Source: Reticulitermes speratus
Lineage: Eukaryota > Arthropoda > Insecta > Blattodea > Rhinotermitidae
Length of the DNA: 64,000 bases
NCBI GenBank assembly: GCA_021186555.1
Contig: JAJKFL010000039.1
Location: 24,077,733 to 24,141,732 of the forward strand
Direction of reading: 5' to 3'
Shown: positions 10,911-21,930 of the stretch, piece by piece
How the letters are laid out: the number at the start of each line of letters is the position of its first letter
Numbering within the stretch: position 1 is the stretch's first letter
Program-made: the position numbers and the translations under genes
Notes under the pieces: generated by a model
Databases searched by the model: none
What the model was told of the DNA's origin: nothing
What the model saw: the letters and a program-made list of their open reading frames with translations, nothing else

Positions 10911-12780
10911 ATATTTCCGTAGGAACTACTTCCGCCATAGAACTAGTCTGATTCTTAATTTCCCACTAAGTCATCAGTAAAACACCAGGCCTATATTAGC
11001 CATATTACTACCACTGTAACAGGACAGTAAAAGTCGTATGAGTGCGCAACATGCAACGATATTTACAGAAATAACAATTATAAAAAATTATTTTAGCCAT
11101 GACTGCTTGTAACACATGTGTTGTTTTGTTCTTCCTTGTAAGGCAGTGTCTGTACACTACGAAACACTGAAAAGATGGTTATCAAGATGTCGTTAAACAT
11201 ACATGACGTTTCTTCTTAAGGTAACCTTATTCAGGGTATCACGTACCCTCAAAGATGTTTTTCACCCAGGTTACAGTGCTTTATTTGCACTATACAACTA
11301 TCACGGCTATTCATATTCGTTAATTTCTTTCTCCTAAGAACCAACTGAAACACCTGCTCACTTTCTTTGTGACGGACTGAATGTCTGGTTTTAAGTACTT
11401 TCAATTAAAGTTGTGTGCAATTTTATGCTACCAAGAAATTACGTGATATATCATTAAGTTAAATCATTCTGATACACATTTGTGTTTACTGATATAACGT
11501 ATCGATTGACGAATATTTCATGACATCAATAACATTTCATAAAACCAAGTTTTACAATGTAAGTTAATCAGGCAGCAACAAAATGCACGATGCCTAGAAC
11601 GACCTAGCTGCTAACAACAGCCCCAACGCACCTTACAAAACCTGTTCTTACCCACAAAGCGTGCCTAGGGTTAACGGTCAAATGTATCCTTTGGACAGCC
11701 CACAGAGAAGAAGAAAAAATCATGTACGTTTTCAAACTGGCACCACTTTCTTCGCCTGTAACATACTAGGAACTTTATACATGAAAGAAAGCAATTCGAA
11801 GTAATCATAGTTAAATTAAAAACGATGTTGGTAGCACTGAAAAGAATGGCAAAGGTAAACAATAGATCATTCCTTAATTTACACTCAATTGGTTAATTTT
11901 TATGGTATTTGAGTAAAGATAATGCAGCCGTGCGTTCAACATGGCAGTTCCACCGAAAGAATAAACGATAACATATAGAGGTCTGAGAATCGACTTTTGT
12001 GGTGTGAGGGCGTAGAAACTAGTTACGAAAGAACGACAATTGTATTAGCCACAGGAAAGTTCAGGAATAAATGAACAGACTGTGAAGAAGGCAGAGAAGT
12101 GTTCCTAAGGATGTGCGTTCTGTGCGGCCGTGGACCGTCTACATGGAAATAATGGGATGCAGGAGAGATGTAGTAAGTCAGGAGTGAGGAAATTTCATAA
12201 ATTACACAAGTAAAAGAATCTAGCTTAGGGAGTCAAATTATTGAGGCTAGGCTGGGGTAAACAAGTGACTCGAATATTAAAACAAGAAAGAATAAACAAT
12301 TTCGGTGGAAAGCCCCCTTATTGATCAGACGGTGAATGAAATGGACAAATAACACTGAACAACAGGGAAAATGCTTCGGAGGTGAAAGTAGCAAATCTTT
12401 ACTAATTTTGGGGCGCTGAGCACGAATATGACAATTAAAATTGTTAATTGGCTCTACGTTAAAAAATCTGGGATTGGCTCCAATTTCTACTCTTTACACT
12501 GCTTTTGGCGTTGAGCGGCTTAGAGCAACGATCTGGCAGCTCTTAACTTGAAAAGATTGAAGAAGTCAGCATCCAGGCATTGCATCAACCTACTTGCTGT
12601 TCATCAGAAGGGTGAAGCAGTGCAGCGGGGCAAATTTGCTGATGAAATCAGCTCCCAGGTAATGCCACTCCCAACGTTTTTCGTTTCATTTCCTTCCAGG
12701 GATTTGCATTGTACACACGTGTGTTTCTCATTTCAAAAAGTCGTCTTTCGCAGCATGAAGTGTTTTTAAATGCCTTAAAA
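10911..12780. other. Unassigned intergenic stretch
   Basis: I see no tandem repeats, terminal repeats or recognisable coding sequence here. Confidence 0.5.
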
Positions 12781-12818
12781 GTTTTATACAGCCTTTTCTT
12801 AGCCGAACCTCAATAAGG

Positions 12819-14705
12819 ATGCAGCGAAAGTGTGTGAACAGTGCAGATGATATTTGTTATATATGTGGGGAGGTGACGTTTTCATCACAGAAGCGTGCCA
12901 TAACCCCGATCATCAGGAATGCCTACCATCTTTACTTTGGATGTCAGATTGGGGACCAGGACAAGAGCTGGGCCCCGCACATATGCTGCAATACTTGTGC
13001 AGCAAACCTTCGAAAGTGGTTGAGCCGCAAAAGGCGATCAATGCCTTTTGCCATACCCATGGTGTGGAGACAGCAGACTAGTCATATCAGTGACTGTTAC
13101 TTCTGCATGGTGCCTCCCCTCCGGCAAGGTTTTTCAAAGAAGAAAAAGTGGACCTTACGCTATCCGAATATACCATCTGCTATGCGGCCAGTACCTCACG
13201 GTGAAGAACTTCCCGTTCCGGAACCTCCAGAAATAGTTACAATGGAATCGGAAAAAGAAGAAGATGACGAAATTTGTGATATATCTGGGCCATCAATCAA
13301 AAGATCATGAGTTCGCACACAACTTGATGTCTGCTGAACCACACAGGATCACAAAGAATGAATTAAACCATCTTGTCAGAGATCTGGAACTTCCGAAGGG
13401 TAAAGCAGAACTGTTGGCGTCGAGACTACAACAGTAGAATCTCCTCAATTACAATGTGAAAGTGTCTGCGTTCCGTTCCTGCCAAAAACATATAGCTCAG
13501 TTCTTTAAGAAGGAAGGTAACCTTGTCGTCTGCAACGATGTTGATGATCTGATGACAGCCCTGAATATTAATCATAAGCCTTAGGAATGGAGACTGTTTA
13601 TAGACTCATCGAAGTCAAGTCTGAAAGCTGTTCTGCTCCATAATGGCAATGTGTTGCCATCAATTCCAGTTGATTATACAGTCAATATGAAGGAATCATA
13701 TGACAACATGAAGCTTCTTCTATACTGCGTAAACTGCAAGAAATACCAATGACAGCTTTGTGGAGACTTCAAAGTTGTTGCTGTATTGCTAGGACTGCAG
13801 CAGGGCTACACGAAATTTTGCTGTTTCTTACGTGAATGGGACAGTCGGGCAAAGACTTCCCATTACAAGAGGGGGGACTGGCCTTCCGGACAATCACTGG
13901 AACCGGGAACAAAGGATGTACAGCACCTACCGCTGGTAGAATCCAGCAACATTTTGCTGCCTCCTCTGCACATCAAACTAGGACTAATGAAGAACTTCGT
14001 TAAGGCTGTGGATCAGACACGGCCAGCGTTTAGGTACCTCGCTGAGAAATTCCAGGAATCAGTGCTGCAAAAATCAAGGAGGGTGTTTTCATCGGTCCTC
14101 AGATCCGCAAGCTCTTTGGAGACGAACAGTTCGACCACATTCTCAGTGGCAACGAGAAGAGGGCGAGGAATGATTTCCGTCTCGTAACAACCAACTTTTT
14201 AGGAAATAATAAGGCTGACAACTACAAGGAACTTGTTGAAAACCTGTTGTTGTCTATGAGGAACTAGGCTGCAATATGTCTTTAAAGATCCATTCTCTGC
14301 ACTATCACCTGGATTTTTTCCCGGAAAACTGTGGGGCACTGAGGGATGAGCACGGCGAATGTTTTCACCGTGATATCGCAGCAATGGAGAAGAGATACCA
14401 GGACAAGTGGAGTTCATCGATGTTAGCCGACTATTGCTGGACGGTAACAGTGGATTCTCCTGGACTTGTGTACAAACGGCAGGCGAAGAGGCAGCGCATT
14501 TAGTCAAGGCAAGCCAGTCAGTTTACAGTATGTCAAGAATATAGTGTGTAAGGCACGTATAACTAAGTTAGATAATTTTTATTGAAACTGTAGCCAATCA
14601 AGCCTTACTGTGACAATCTTCATGTTCAGCGTCCCAAAATCTATAAAGGGGAACATATTTCGTTTCCGAAGCAGAAAAAAAGTAAAATGTGTTGTACAAT
14701 GAAAT
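12819..14705 (+). pseudogene. Longer broken copy of the multicopy insect gene family
   Basis: It starts at MQRKCVNSADDICYICGE. The N-terminal part has paired cysteines (CYICGE, CCNTC, CYFC), suggesting metal binding, with DQDKSWAPH, IPMVWR and SAMRPVPHGEELPVPEP. It continues in other frames with NELNHLVRDLELPKGKAELL, VCNDVDDLMTALNINHKP and the same C-terminal two thirds as the 3.4-kb copy, ending KRQAKRQRI. Several stops and frameshifts break it: after IKRS near 13308, at 13435, before EWRL near 13582, in KKYQ*QLCG near 13750, and a 1-base loss near 14050. A frameshift just before GCNMSLK is shared with the 3.4-kb copy. The coding order is unbroken by introns. Its function is unknown to me; the cysteine pairs hint at zinc binding only. 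Confidence 0.8.
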
Positions 14706-14809
14706 ATTAAAATGTGCGTTGGGAAAATAATACGTATGTGAATTAGCTTTAACTGGAAAACAACCTACGAAGCGGTGAGGTTTATTTTTTATCATTTCCT
14801 CTCCCACTC

Positions 14810-16605
14810 ACACATTACTGTTACACCCGAGTTTCTTGTCTTCAGATGACTGTCCAAAAAGATCACGCCTTCGCACCGTAGCTCAATACATCCAAGAACG
14901 TGCTGCAACTTACGTGTTATTAATGTCGGGCAAAACTTCCCACTGTCTTTGCATCCCGCAGGTACATACAGGTCAGTGGGTCATGCTGTACACAACACTT
15001 GCTGCCTGTTCTTTGACCCTCAGTGGACAACCCGGATAGAGACAAATTACTTGTCCAATTATTCCACCAAGGAAACCGTATCTCCAGATTGATTAAGTGA
15101 CCTGGGCATGCAGGCAGGGAAAGTATCTGGCGTCATCTTGCATTCGGGATTCCTGAGATCGATCCCTTCTTATCACATTCCTTGATCTGGATATTTGAAG
15201 TTTTCTCTTGTGTCTTTCACATACAAAACAACAATCCCACTATTCATCTGTTTCAAAGCGTAACAGTAAGGCGTCACAAAGAAACAAGTGACTCGTGGCT
15301 AGTCAAAAAGATAGAAAATCTACTCATAACGTAAGTGGGGCGCCTTCGGATCTTTGCAGTTTGGCCTCTTCTCTGATGGCCATACTATTTAATCCACTGG
15401 GGTCACAATTTTTGCTACTGTTCAGAGTTTGTACACATATTGTAAAATGTCATTACTATTAACATGGTACGCTGTTATATTTGTTCCAAAAACATTATAT
15501 ATTTTACGATGATACTCCTTTGTTAAATTTATTGGTCATACCTACTCTCAGAATTGCAACCCACGAAATGTTTTGTAATTTCTGACTTACAAACAATATT
15601 TTTACACAGTTTACAGTATATTCACAATCTATCTACAAACCAAATTTTATATTCCTAAATATAATACACAAATATTTACTACAATGCGCGTTTTATTTCG
15701 TTAATTGTGCGTCATGTAAATGGTAAGAAAAATCGATTACTGAACAGGAGTGTGACGTCACCACACGAAGTCTATGTCATTATTACGTCACACCACATAA
15801 ATTTTAATCTAGGCTATGTGTCGCCGTATAATTATGTAATTATAACCAAGTATACAGCAACATACAGCAAGCGGCATTAGCCATACGGAGATGACGATCG
15901 TCCAAATTATATAGTACGTATACTCAAATTCAGTTCCTACCACACAGGAAACACTGTCCGTCTCAATTACAGAAACCAACCGGTAAATGCTGTATAGGGA
16001 AACACCACTGTTTATTGTGAGAATGATACGAAATACATGAATACACTGTGAGGTGAAAAGAAGAGATCCTTAATGTTAAGGCAGGTGGTACGTTATGTTA
16101 CCACTAAGCTTTAAAGGGTTAAGCTGTACCCCTACAATCTCGTCAGAAGTCTCACAAAGGACGGGGAAGAAAACAGTCTACACGCAGCCCACATATTGCA
16201 TTTTAACGGCGTCAATAGATCAATAAAAACGTCTGCGATGACAGAAGTCGGAATCCGATCAGAAACGAAATATTTTGAAAGTGCCAATGTTGCAAGGAAT
16301 ACTTCGTACAGTAGATGTATGTGTTTCTCAGCCGGTGTGCTGCGATAGTTTTAATCCATACACAGTTTATCACAATTCACAAAGTACAACAATGGCAGCG
16401 ACACCACGCTCAGCTCTGACATGCCAGCTCTCCTGCTTGTGAAATTTTTCTCCTTAAGCTGTAGCTATCTCAGTATACATGTATATAGCCCACTTTCAGG
16501 CGCGTCTCCAAAGTAACTGCACACACAACTGTTAGTTACGTCATGCCAAAACTTAATAACAACGCGTCACCTCGATACATATACTCCTACATGTACATGA
16601 GAAGT

Positions 16606-16646
<41 letters not shown>

Positions 16647-17860
16647 GCTACTAAATTTATTTTCGTCGACATGTTAAATTTCGGGGATATGACGTACAGT
16701 TTCGAGCAGTGGCCATGTTTGTAACTGATGACTTACAAATAACAGTCCACGCAAACATGTAGGTACATTTACAATCTATCTCCACATATAAATTCAAATG
16801 CTTGTCTACAATGATTCATCAGTTGTCACCATCAAAGAGCTATAGACAAATATCGCCATGTTGTTATTTCGCATTCTACAAAAAGATAACCTGAATAAAA
16901 AGTGTGTATATTTTTTAAAGATCTATTAACACACATCACTTCAAACCCCTAAATTAAGTTACGATGATGTCACAAATTCGATCTCCGCCTTGCTGTTTTA
17001 CTAACTGCACGAAATATAATCTACGACGTCGGGGTAACCTCCAATGGAATAACGTTCATACCAAGTTCTGTGGAAATCGGAAAACTGTTTTAAAGTCTGA
17101 AATGAGGGCACGAGCACCATGCTCATTGCGTAAGCCTACGTTTGTTCCTGAAAAAGGGAAAGTTGGCTAAAATATCACCAAATGAGCGTCTTATTCGGAA
17201 TCCATTTTGCTCTTCACGTAATTTATCTGTAATAGATTTATTATATGACACACAGTCCTGCTCAACCAGCTTCATTTCTCGGCTCGCGTAAACATTCACC
17301 ACTTATTACGGAAATAAATCAGCTATCATAGCGTTTTACTGCGCTAGCGGAACCAGACTTCGGTGTTACGTAATAAGTACATGTCGTTCCACCTTGAGTC
17401 GTACTTCACCATTACGTAGCCACGGGATGGGTGACGTCATTTCTTACCTGTGTCAGAAGGAGCGAGATCAAACATTATTTGCCTTCCCCTTCCAAATCCT
17501 ACTGACCTTGTTGGTAGTGAACAAATGATTACCTTACATTATAGATAGGAGAAGCCGAAACCAGGGAGAACTAAAAATCTACCCCGACACCTACGACACG
17601 CCGATTTCAAAGCTGCCTCTGATTATCACCGTGTGATAATGTTACGAGGAGAATGATGTCAAAACATCAGTGTCAGGGGCGCATGCATCCGTGAGTTATA
17701 GAAGTTAAAAAAATCATACCCAGCTTACAGACACAAGGGCCTATTTTAACCTGATCACACACACACACACAAAGTACAATTTTGTACACCTGGAAGCACA
17801 ACAGACATCACAGCAGCAGCAGCTGGTGGTTGCAAGTTTAAGACGTTCTGGAAACATTTA
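14810..17860. other. Intergenic stretch with simple repeats
   Basis: It holds a TTA microsatellite at about 16607-16646 and a CA run near 17757-17771. No coding or transposon signature was recognised elsewhere. Confidence 0.5.
16607..16646. repeat. (TTA)n microsatellite
   Basis: About 13 uninterrupted TTA units. Confidence 0.95.
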
Positions 17861-17867
17861 CCACTAC

Positions 17868-18116
17868 TTACCTGTAACTCCGAATTAAATGTTCAGCAAT
17901 TCCGTGATCTCGTCTAGTTCTCCATCTGTCCATTCCTCCTGAACTTATGATAACGCTGTCAAACTTGTCATCAAAAATTATTTCACGTTTCTTGTATGCG
18001 TGTTCATTGTCTTTTACATTTTCACAAAATGGTTGCCAATCTTCTTTCCCCATGGCCTTGGATTTTTCTACGCACAGGTTCTTCACCTATTTTACGTGTG
18101 CATTACACAGCACATG
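17868..18116 (-). pseudogene. DDE transposase pseudogene, C-terminal piece
   Basis: The minus strand encodes VKNLCVEKSKAMGKEDWQPF, CENVKDNEHAYKKREIIFDD and KFDSVIISSGG, ending at a TAA stop. This resembles the C-terminal tail of insect DDE (Tc1/mariner-superfamily-like) transposases, which typically read EDW..C.HV...E..Y...E...D...D.F.I. It was separated from the rest of the gene by LINE-1 insertion: the 15-bp duplication at 18102-18116 matches 20950-20964. Removing that insertion conceptually places this piece directly after the third catalytic motif found near 21.0 kb. Confidence 0.75.
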
Positions 18117-20949
18117 CCATGATAAGTGGGTCCCTGTCACCACGGCATGGCGCGTCCTCGGGTTGCGGATGGAGGAACGGCCTGTGGATATGGAGGGTAG
18201 CTGCGAATACATTGAATAAGCAGTCGCGAACACCCGACAAAGGGTGATCCTCCAGGTTGGGGGTTGGGCGAGGTGCTAACAACTCACCGTAAACACATTA
18301 CCAAATTAAGAATCATTCAAAAAAGCCTCGGACCTGGACGGATTCTTTGGTACAACTTAAGCAACGGAAAAGGAATATGAGATTTCGGACATGGAACGTG
18401 AGGAGCCTGTATAGGTCAGGGTCACTTATGACAGTGGCCAGGGAATTAGCGAGGTATAAATTAGATTTAGTGGGTGTACAGGAAGTTAGGTGGGACAAAA
18501 GTGGCACAGTAAGAGCAGGGGATTATACTTTTTTCTATGGAAAAGGAAATGAAAGCCATCAATTGGAAACAGGTTTCTTTGTACATCAGAGAATAGTATC
18601 ACCAATTAAGAGAGTAGAGTTTGTTAGTGACAGGATGTCATATATGATGCTGAGAGGTCGCTGGTGTAATATCATTGTTCTGAATGAGTATGCACCAACT
18701 GAGGAGAAAAGTGATGACTCAAAGGACAGTTTCTATGAAGAATTAGAACAGGTTTTCGATCATTTTCCTAAGTACGATATGAAAATTCTGTTAGGAGATT
18801 TTAATGCAAAATTGGGGAGGGAGGAAACGTTCAAATCGACGATCGGGAATGAGAGGGCTTGGGAAAACATTAAAGAGAGTATCAAAATCTCAACTAAAGA
18901 AAGTCTAGGGCTGTATGAAAGGAAGCAGCATAAACCATGGTTTGACGAAGAATGTTCAAAATTTTTAGATCAAAGGGAACAGGCTAAAATGCAGTGGTTA
19001 CAGAATCCAAACCAAAGTAATGTAGATAATCTGAACAATGTAAGACGTGAAGCTAGTAGACATTTCAGGAACAAAAAGAAGGAATATCTGAAAGCTAAAA
19101 TTAATGAACATGAAACAAACAGTCAGAACAAGAATATCAGAGACTTGTATACGGGCATTAATGACTTTAAGAAGGGTTACCAGCCTAGAAATAATGTAGT
19201 AAAGGATGAGAAGGGTGATCTGGTTGCAGACTCCCACATTATTTTGGCTAGGTGGAGGAATCATTTCTTTCAGCTATTGAATGTACATGGGGTTAATTAT
19301 GTGAGGCACACTGAAATACATACAGCAGAGCCACTGGTGCCTCAGCCCAGTGATTCTGAGTTTGAGATGGCACTTGAAAAGCTAAATAGGCAAAAATCAC
19401 AAGGTATTGATAAAATTCCAGCGGAACTGATTAAAGCAGGAGGTAGGACAATTCGTTCTGAGTTCCATAAACTTATTAATTCTATTTGGAATAAAGAAGA
19501 ATTGCCTGAGCAGTGGAAGGAGTTAATCATTGTACCTATTTATAAGAAGGGGGATAAAACAGATTGCAGTAATTATCGAGGCATATCACTTTTGTCGACC
19601 ACATACAAAATTATATTCAACATTCTTCTGTCAAGGTTAACTCCATATGCAGAGGAAATTATTGGGGAGCATCAGTGTGGATTTAGACGTAACAGGTCGA
19701 CTACTGATCATATATTCTGCATTCGTCAAATACTTGAGAGAAAAAAAGGAATACAATGAGGCAGTGCATCAGCTATTTATAGACTTCAAGAAAGCCTATG
19801 ATTCAGTTAGGAGGGAGGCCTTGTATAATACGAGTATTCTCATTGAATTTGGTATCCCTATGAAACTAGTAAGGCTAGTAAAAATGTGTCTAATTGAAAC
19901 CTATAGCAGAGTCCGGGTAGGCAAACATTTGTCTGACACATTTCCTATTAAGAATGGTTTGAAACAAGGAGATGCTTTATCGCCATTGCTGTTCAACTTT
20001 ACTTTGGAATTTGTCATTAGGAGGGTTTAGGCAAACCAGGAGGGCTTGAAATTAAATGGAATAGTTTATGTTGATGATGTTAATATATTGGGCGGAAGCG
20101 TACATGATATAAACAAAAACACAAAAGCTTTAGTAGTCGCTAGTAAGGAGATTGGTCTAGAAGTAAATGCTGAGAAAACTAAGTACTGTACAAGGTTATG
20201 TCTCGCAATCAGAATGCAGGACGAAATCACAACATGCAGATAGATAATACATCCTTTGAAAGGGTGGAACAGTTCAAATATTTGGAAACAACCCTAACAA
20301 ATCGAAATTCTATTCAGGAAGAAATTAACAGCAGATTGAAGTCGGGGAATGCTTGTTATCATTCGGTGCAGGATCTTCTGTCTTCCAGTTTGCTATCCAA
20401 AAATACAAAGATTAAGATATACAGAACTATAATTTTGCCTGTTGTTTTGTATGGGTGTGAGACTTGGTCTCTCACGCCGAGGGAGGCACATAGGCTGAGA
20501 GTGTTCGAGAATAGGGTGCTGAGGATGATATTTGGGCCTAAGAGGGATGAGGTAACAGGGGAGTGGAGAAGACTACATAACGAGGAACTTAATGATCTGT
20601 ACTCATCACCAAATATTATTTGGGTGATAAAATCAAGAAGAATGAGGTGGGCGGGGCATGTAGCACGTACGGGTGAGGGGAGAGGTGCAAACAGGATTTT
20701 GGTGGGGAGACCTGAGGGAAGGAGACCACTTGGAAAACCCAGGCGTAGATGGGAGGATAATATTAAATGGATCTTAAGAAGTGGGATGGGGGGGCATGGA
20801 CTGAATTGATATAGCTCAGGATAGGAACAGGTGGCGGGCTCTTGTGAATGTGGTAATGAACCTTCGGGTTCCATAAAATGCGGGGAATTGCTTGACTAGC
20901 TGACGACCTGCTAGCTTATAAAGAAGGACTCTGCTCCATGGAGTTAGTT
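18117..20949 (+). mobile_element. LINE family 1 copy 1 (RTE-BovB-like), inserted in a transposase gene
   Basis: The copy is flanked by attacacagcacatg (18102-18116) and attacacaacacatg (20950-20964). It has a 5' UTR, an APE endonuclease start ([31 protein letters not shown]) and a reverse transcriptase with [18 protein letters not shown], motif A FIDFKKAYDSVRR (about 19780), motif B GLKQGDALSPLL and motif C YVDDVN. The C-terminus reads [10 protein letters not shown], then [11 protein letters not shown] and [13 protein letters not shown]. The short 3' UTR ends in ccatggagttagtta. An internal deletion (near 18857, about 0.4 kb compared with copy 2) removes the C-terminal half of the endonuclease. 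Frame shifts near 19740 and 20190 and a stop at about 20030 also disable it. The endonuclease resembles insect proteins annotated as craniofacial development protein 2-like, which are RTE-BovB derived. Confidence 0.9.
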
Positions 20950-20964
20950 ATTACACAACACATG

Positions 20965-21925
20965 GCTGGACACGACCCAATTTTTCACCTGAGTTCAGTT
21001 TCCCTCTCCAATGGACTGAGATCAGAGTGATGTGGTGGCAGTCGAAGTGGAGTGTGTCTTCCACTTTCCAGTATCTCATATACAGAATACCTTACATTTC
21101 CTCGCTTAAACGTTTTATGAATTCATATAGAGCAAACTTCAGCATTGCGCAGCTAAATGGAATTCCCTCTTTTTGAAGCCCGTCTAGCTTCTTGATAAGT
21201 TGGAATTCGGAGCTTTGTTCATCTTCACGTTATCAAGAACCACAAAGGAGTTCGGGGTAAGTTCGCAACAAGTTTCTCTCTTACCCATTTCTCATAATTT
21301 TGTTGGTTCATCTTCTGATCATAATCACTTGTTGCCTGATGGGATTTCCACATTAACAAATCATTTGGGCGCTGTCCCATTGACACTGGAGAAGGAAGAT
21401 CATGAACTGTGTCATCGCTCCACGACGTTTGCTGCACATGGGACGACAAAGTATACATAATGTATCTCGGTCACAAATACATGTCAGCTATTGCTCCTAG
21501 AAAACTCATTCCTTTTTCTACACTATCTTTCTTCAAATCAAAGTTAGTCTTACCGACCCTTATTCCCCGTAAAACCCAATTCTTGTAGCAGAAATCGTAT
21601 GCTTCCCACTTCGAAAGTCAATCGTCTCTTGCAGTTCAGTTCTTAAAGATTCCCGTGTAAGGACGTGCTTCTCTGTAATACAGAAATTATGAACAGTCCT
21701 TCTAACCACATCTGCAGCAAATTCGTCCAAAACTAGATCAGTTCTCTTTCGTTTACTTTCTTCTTCTAAAGGTTTCAAAAGTGCATCTTCGATGGATTCA
21801 TGCTTCCTACCTCCCCTTGCGATTCGCTGTATACTGCTACACGATACACCTGTTGCCACTCCTACCCTCAGATTAAATGACTCTGTTGGGATAGTCAAGA
21901 AACCCAGCACCGATACTTTTCCCAT
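20965..21925 (-). pseudogene. DDE transposase pseudogene, N-terminal and central piece
   Basis: Minus-strand reading begins MGKVSVLGFLTIP, then an HTH-like RVGVATGVSCSSIQRIA, then DVVRRTVHNFCITEKHVLTR (about 21.7 kb). After a gap come LLMWKSHQATSDYDQKMNQQ and NYEKWVREKLVANLP (21.25-21.35 kb), KKLDGLQKEGIPFS, and finally LRLPPHHSDLSPLE (about 21006-21047), matching the family LRLPPYHPDLNPIE. The last E (codon 21006-21008) is the expected third acidic catalytic residue. The first-D region (YLDET-like) is missing, apparently deleted around 21.46-21.56 kb, and stops interrupt the rest. The family is Tc1/mariner-superfamily-like by motif order. The C-terminal piece lies beyond the inserted LINE at 17868-18116. 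Confidence 0.8.
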
Positions 21926-21930
21926 AAACG

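Noticed and set aside
17747-17775. CA run as a regulatory or Z-DNA element
   Set aside because: A short microsatellite with no supporting context.
17860-18090. Host exon ending in a consensus splice donor (cag/gtaagt) on the minus strand
   Set aside because: The reading frame ends in TAA at the apparent donor, and the protein matches the C-terminus of the transposase found at 21 kb.
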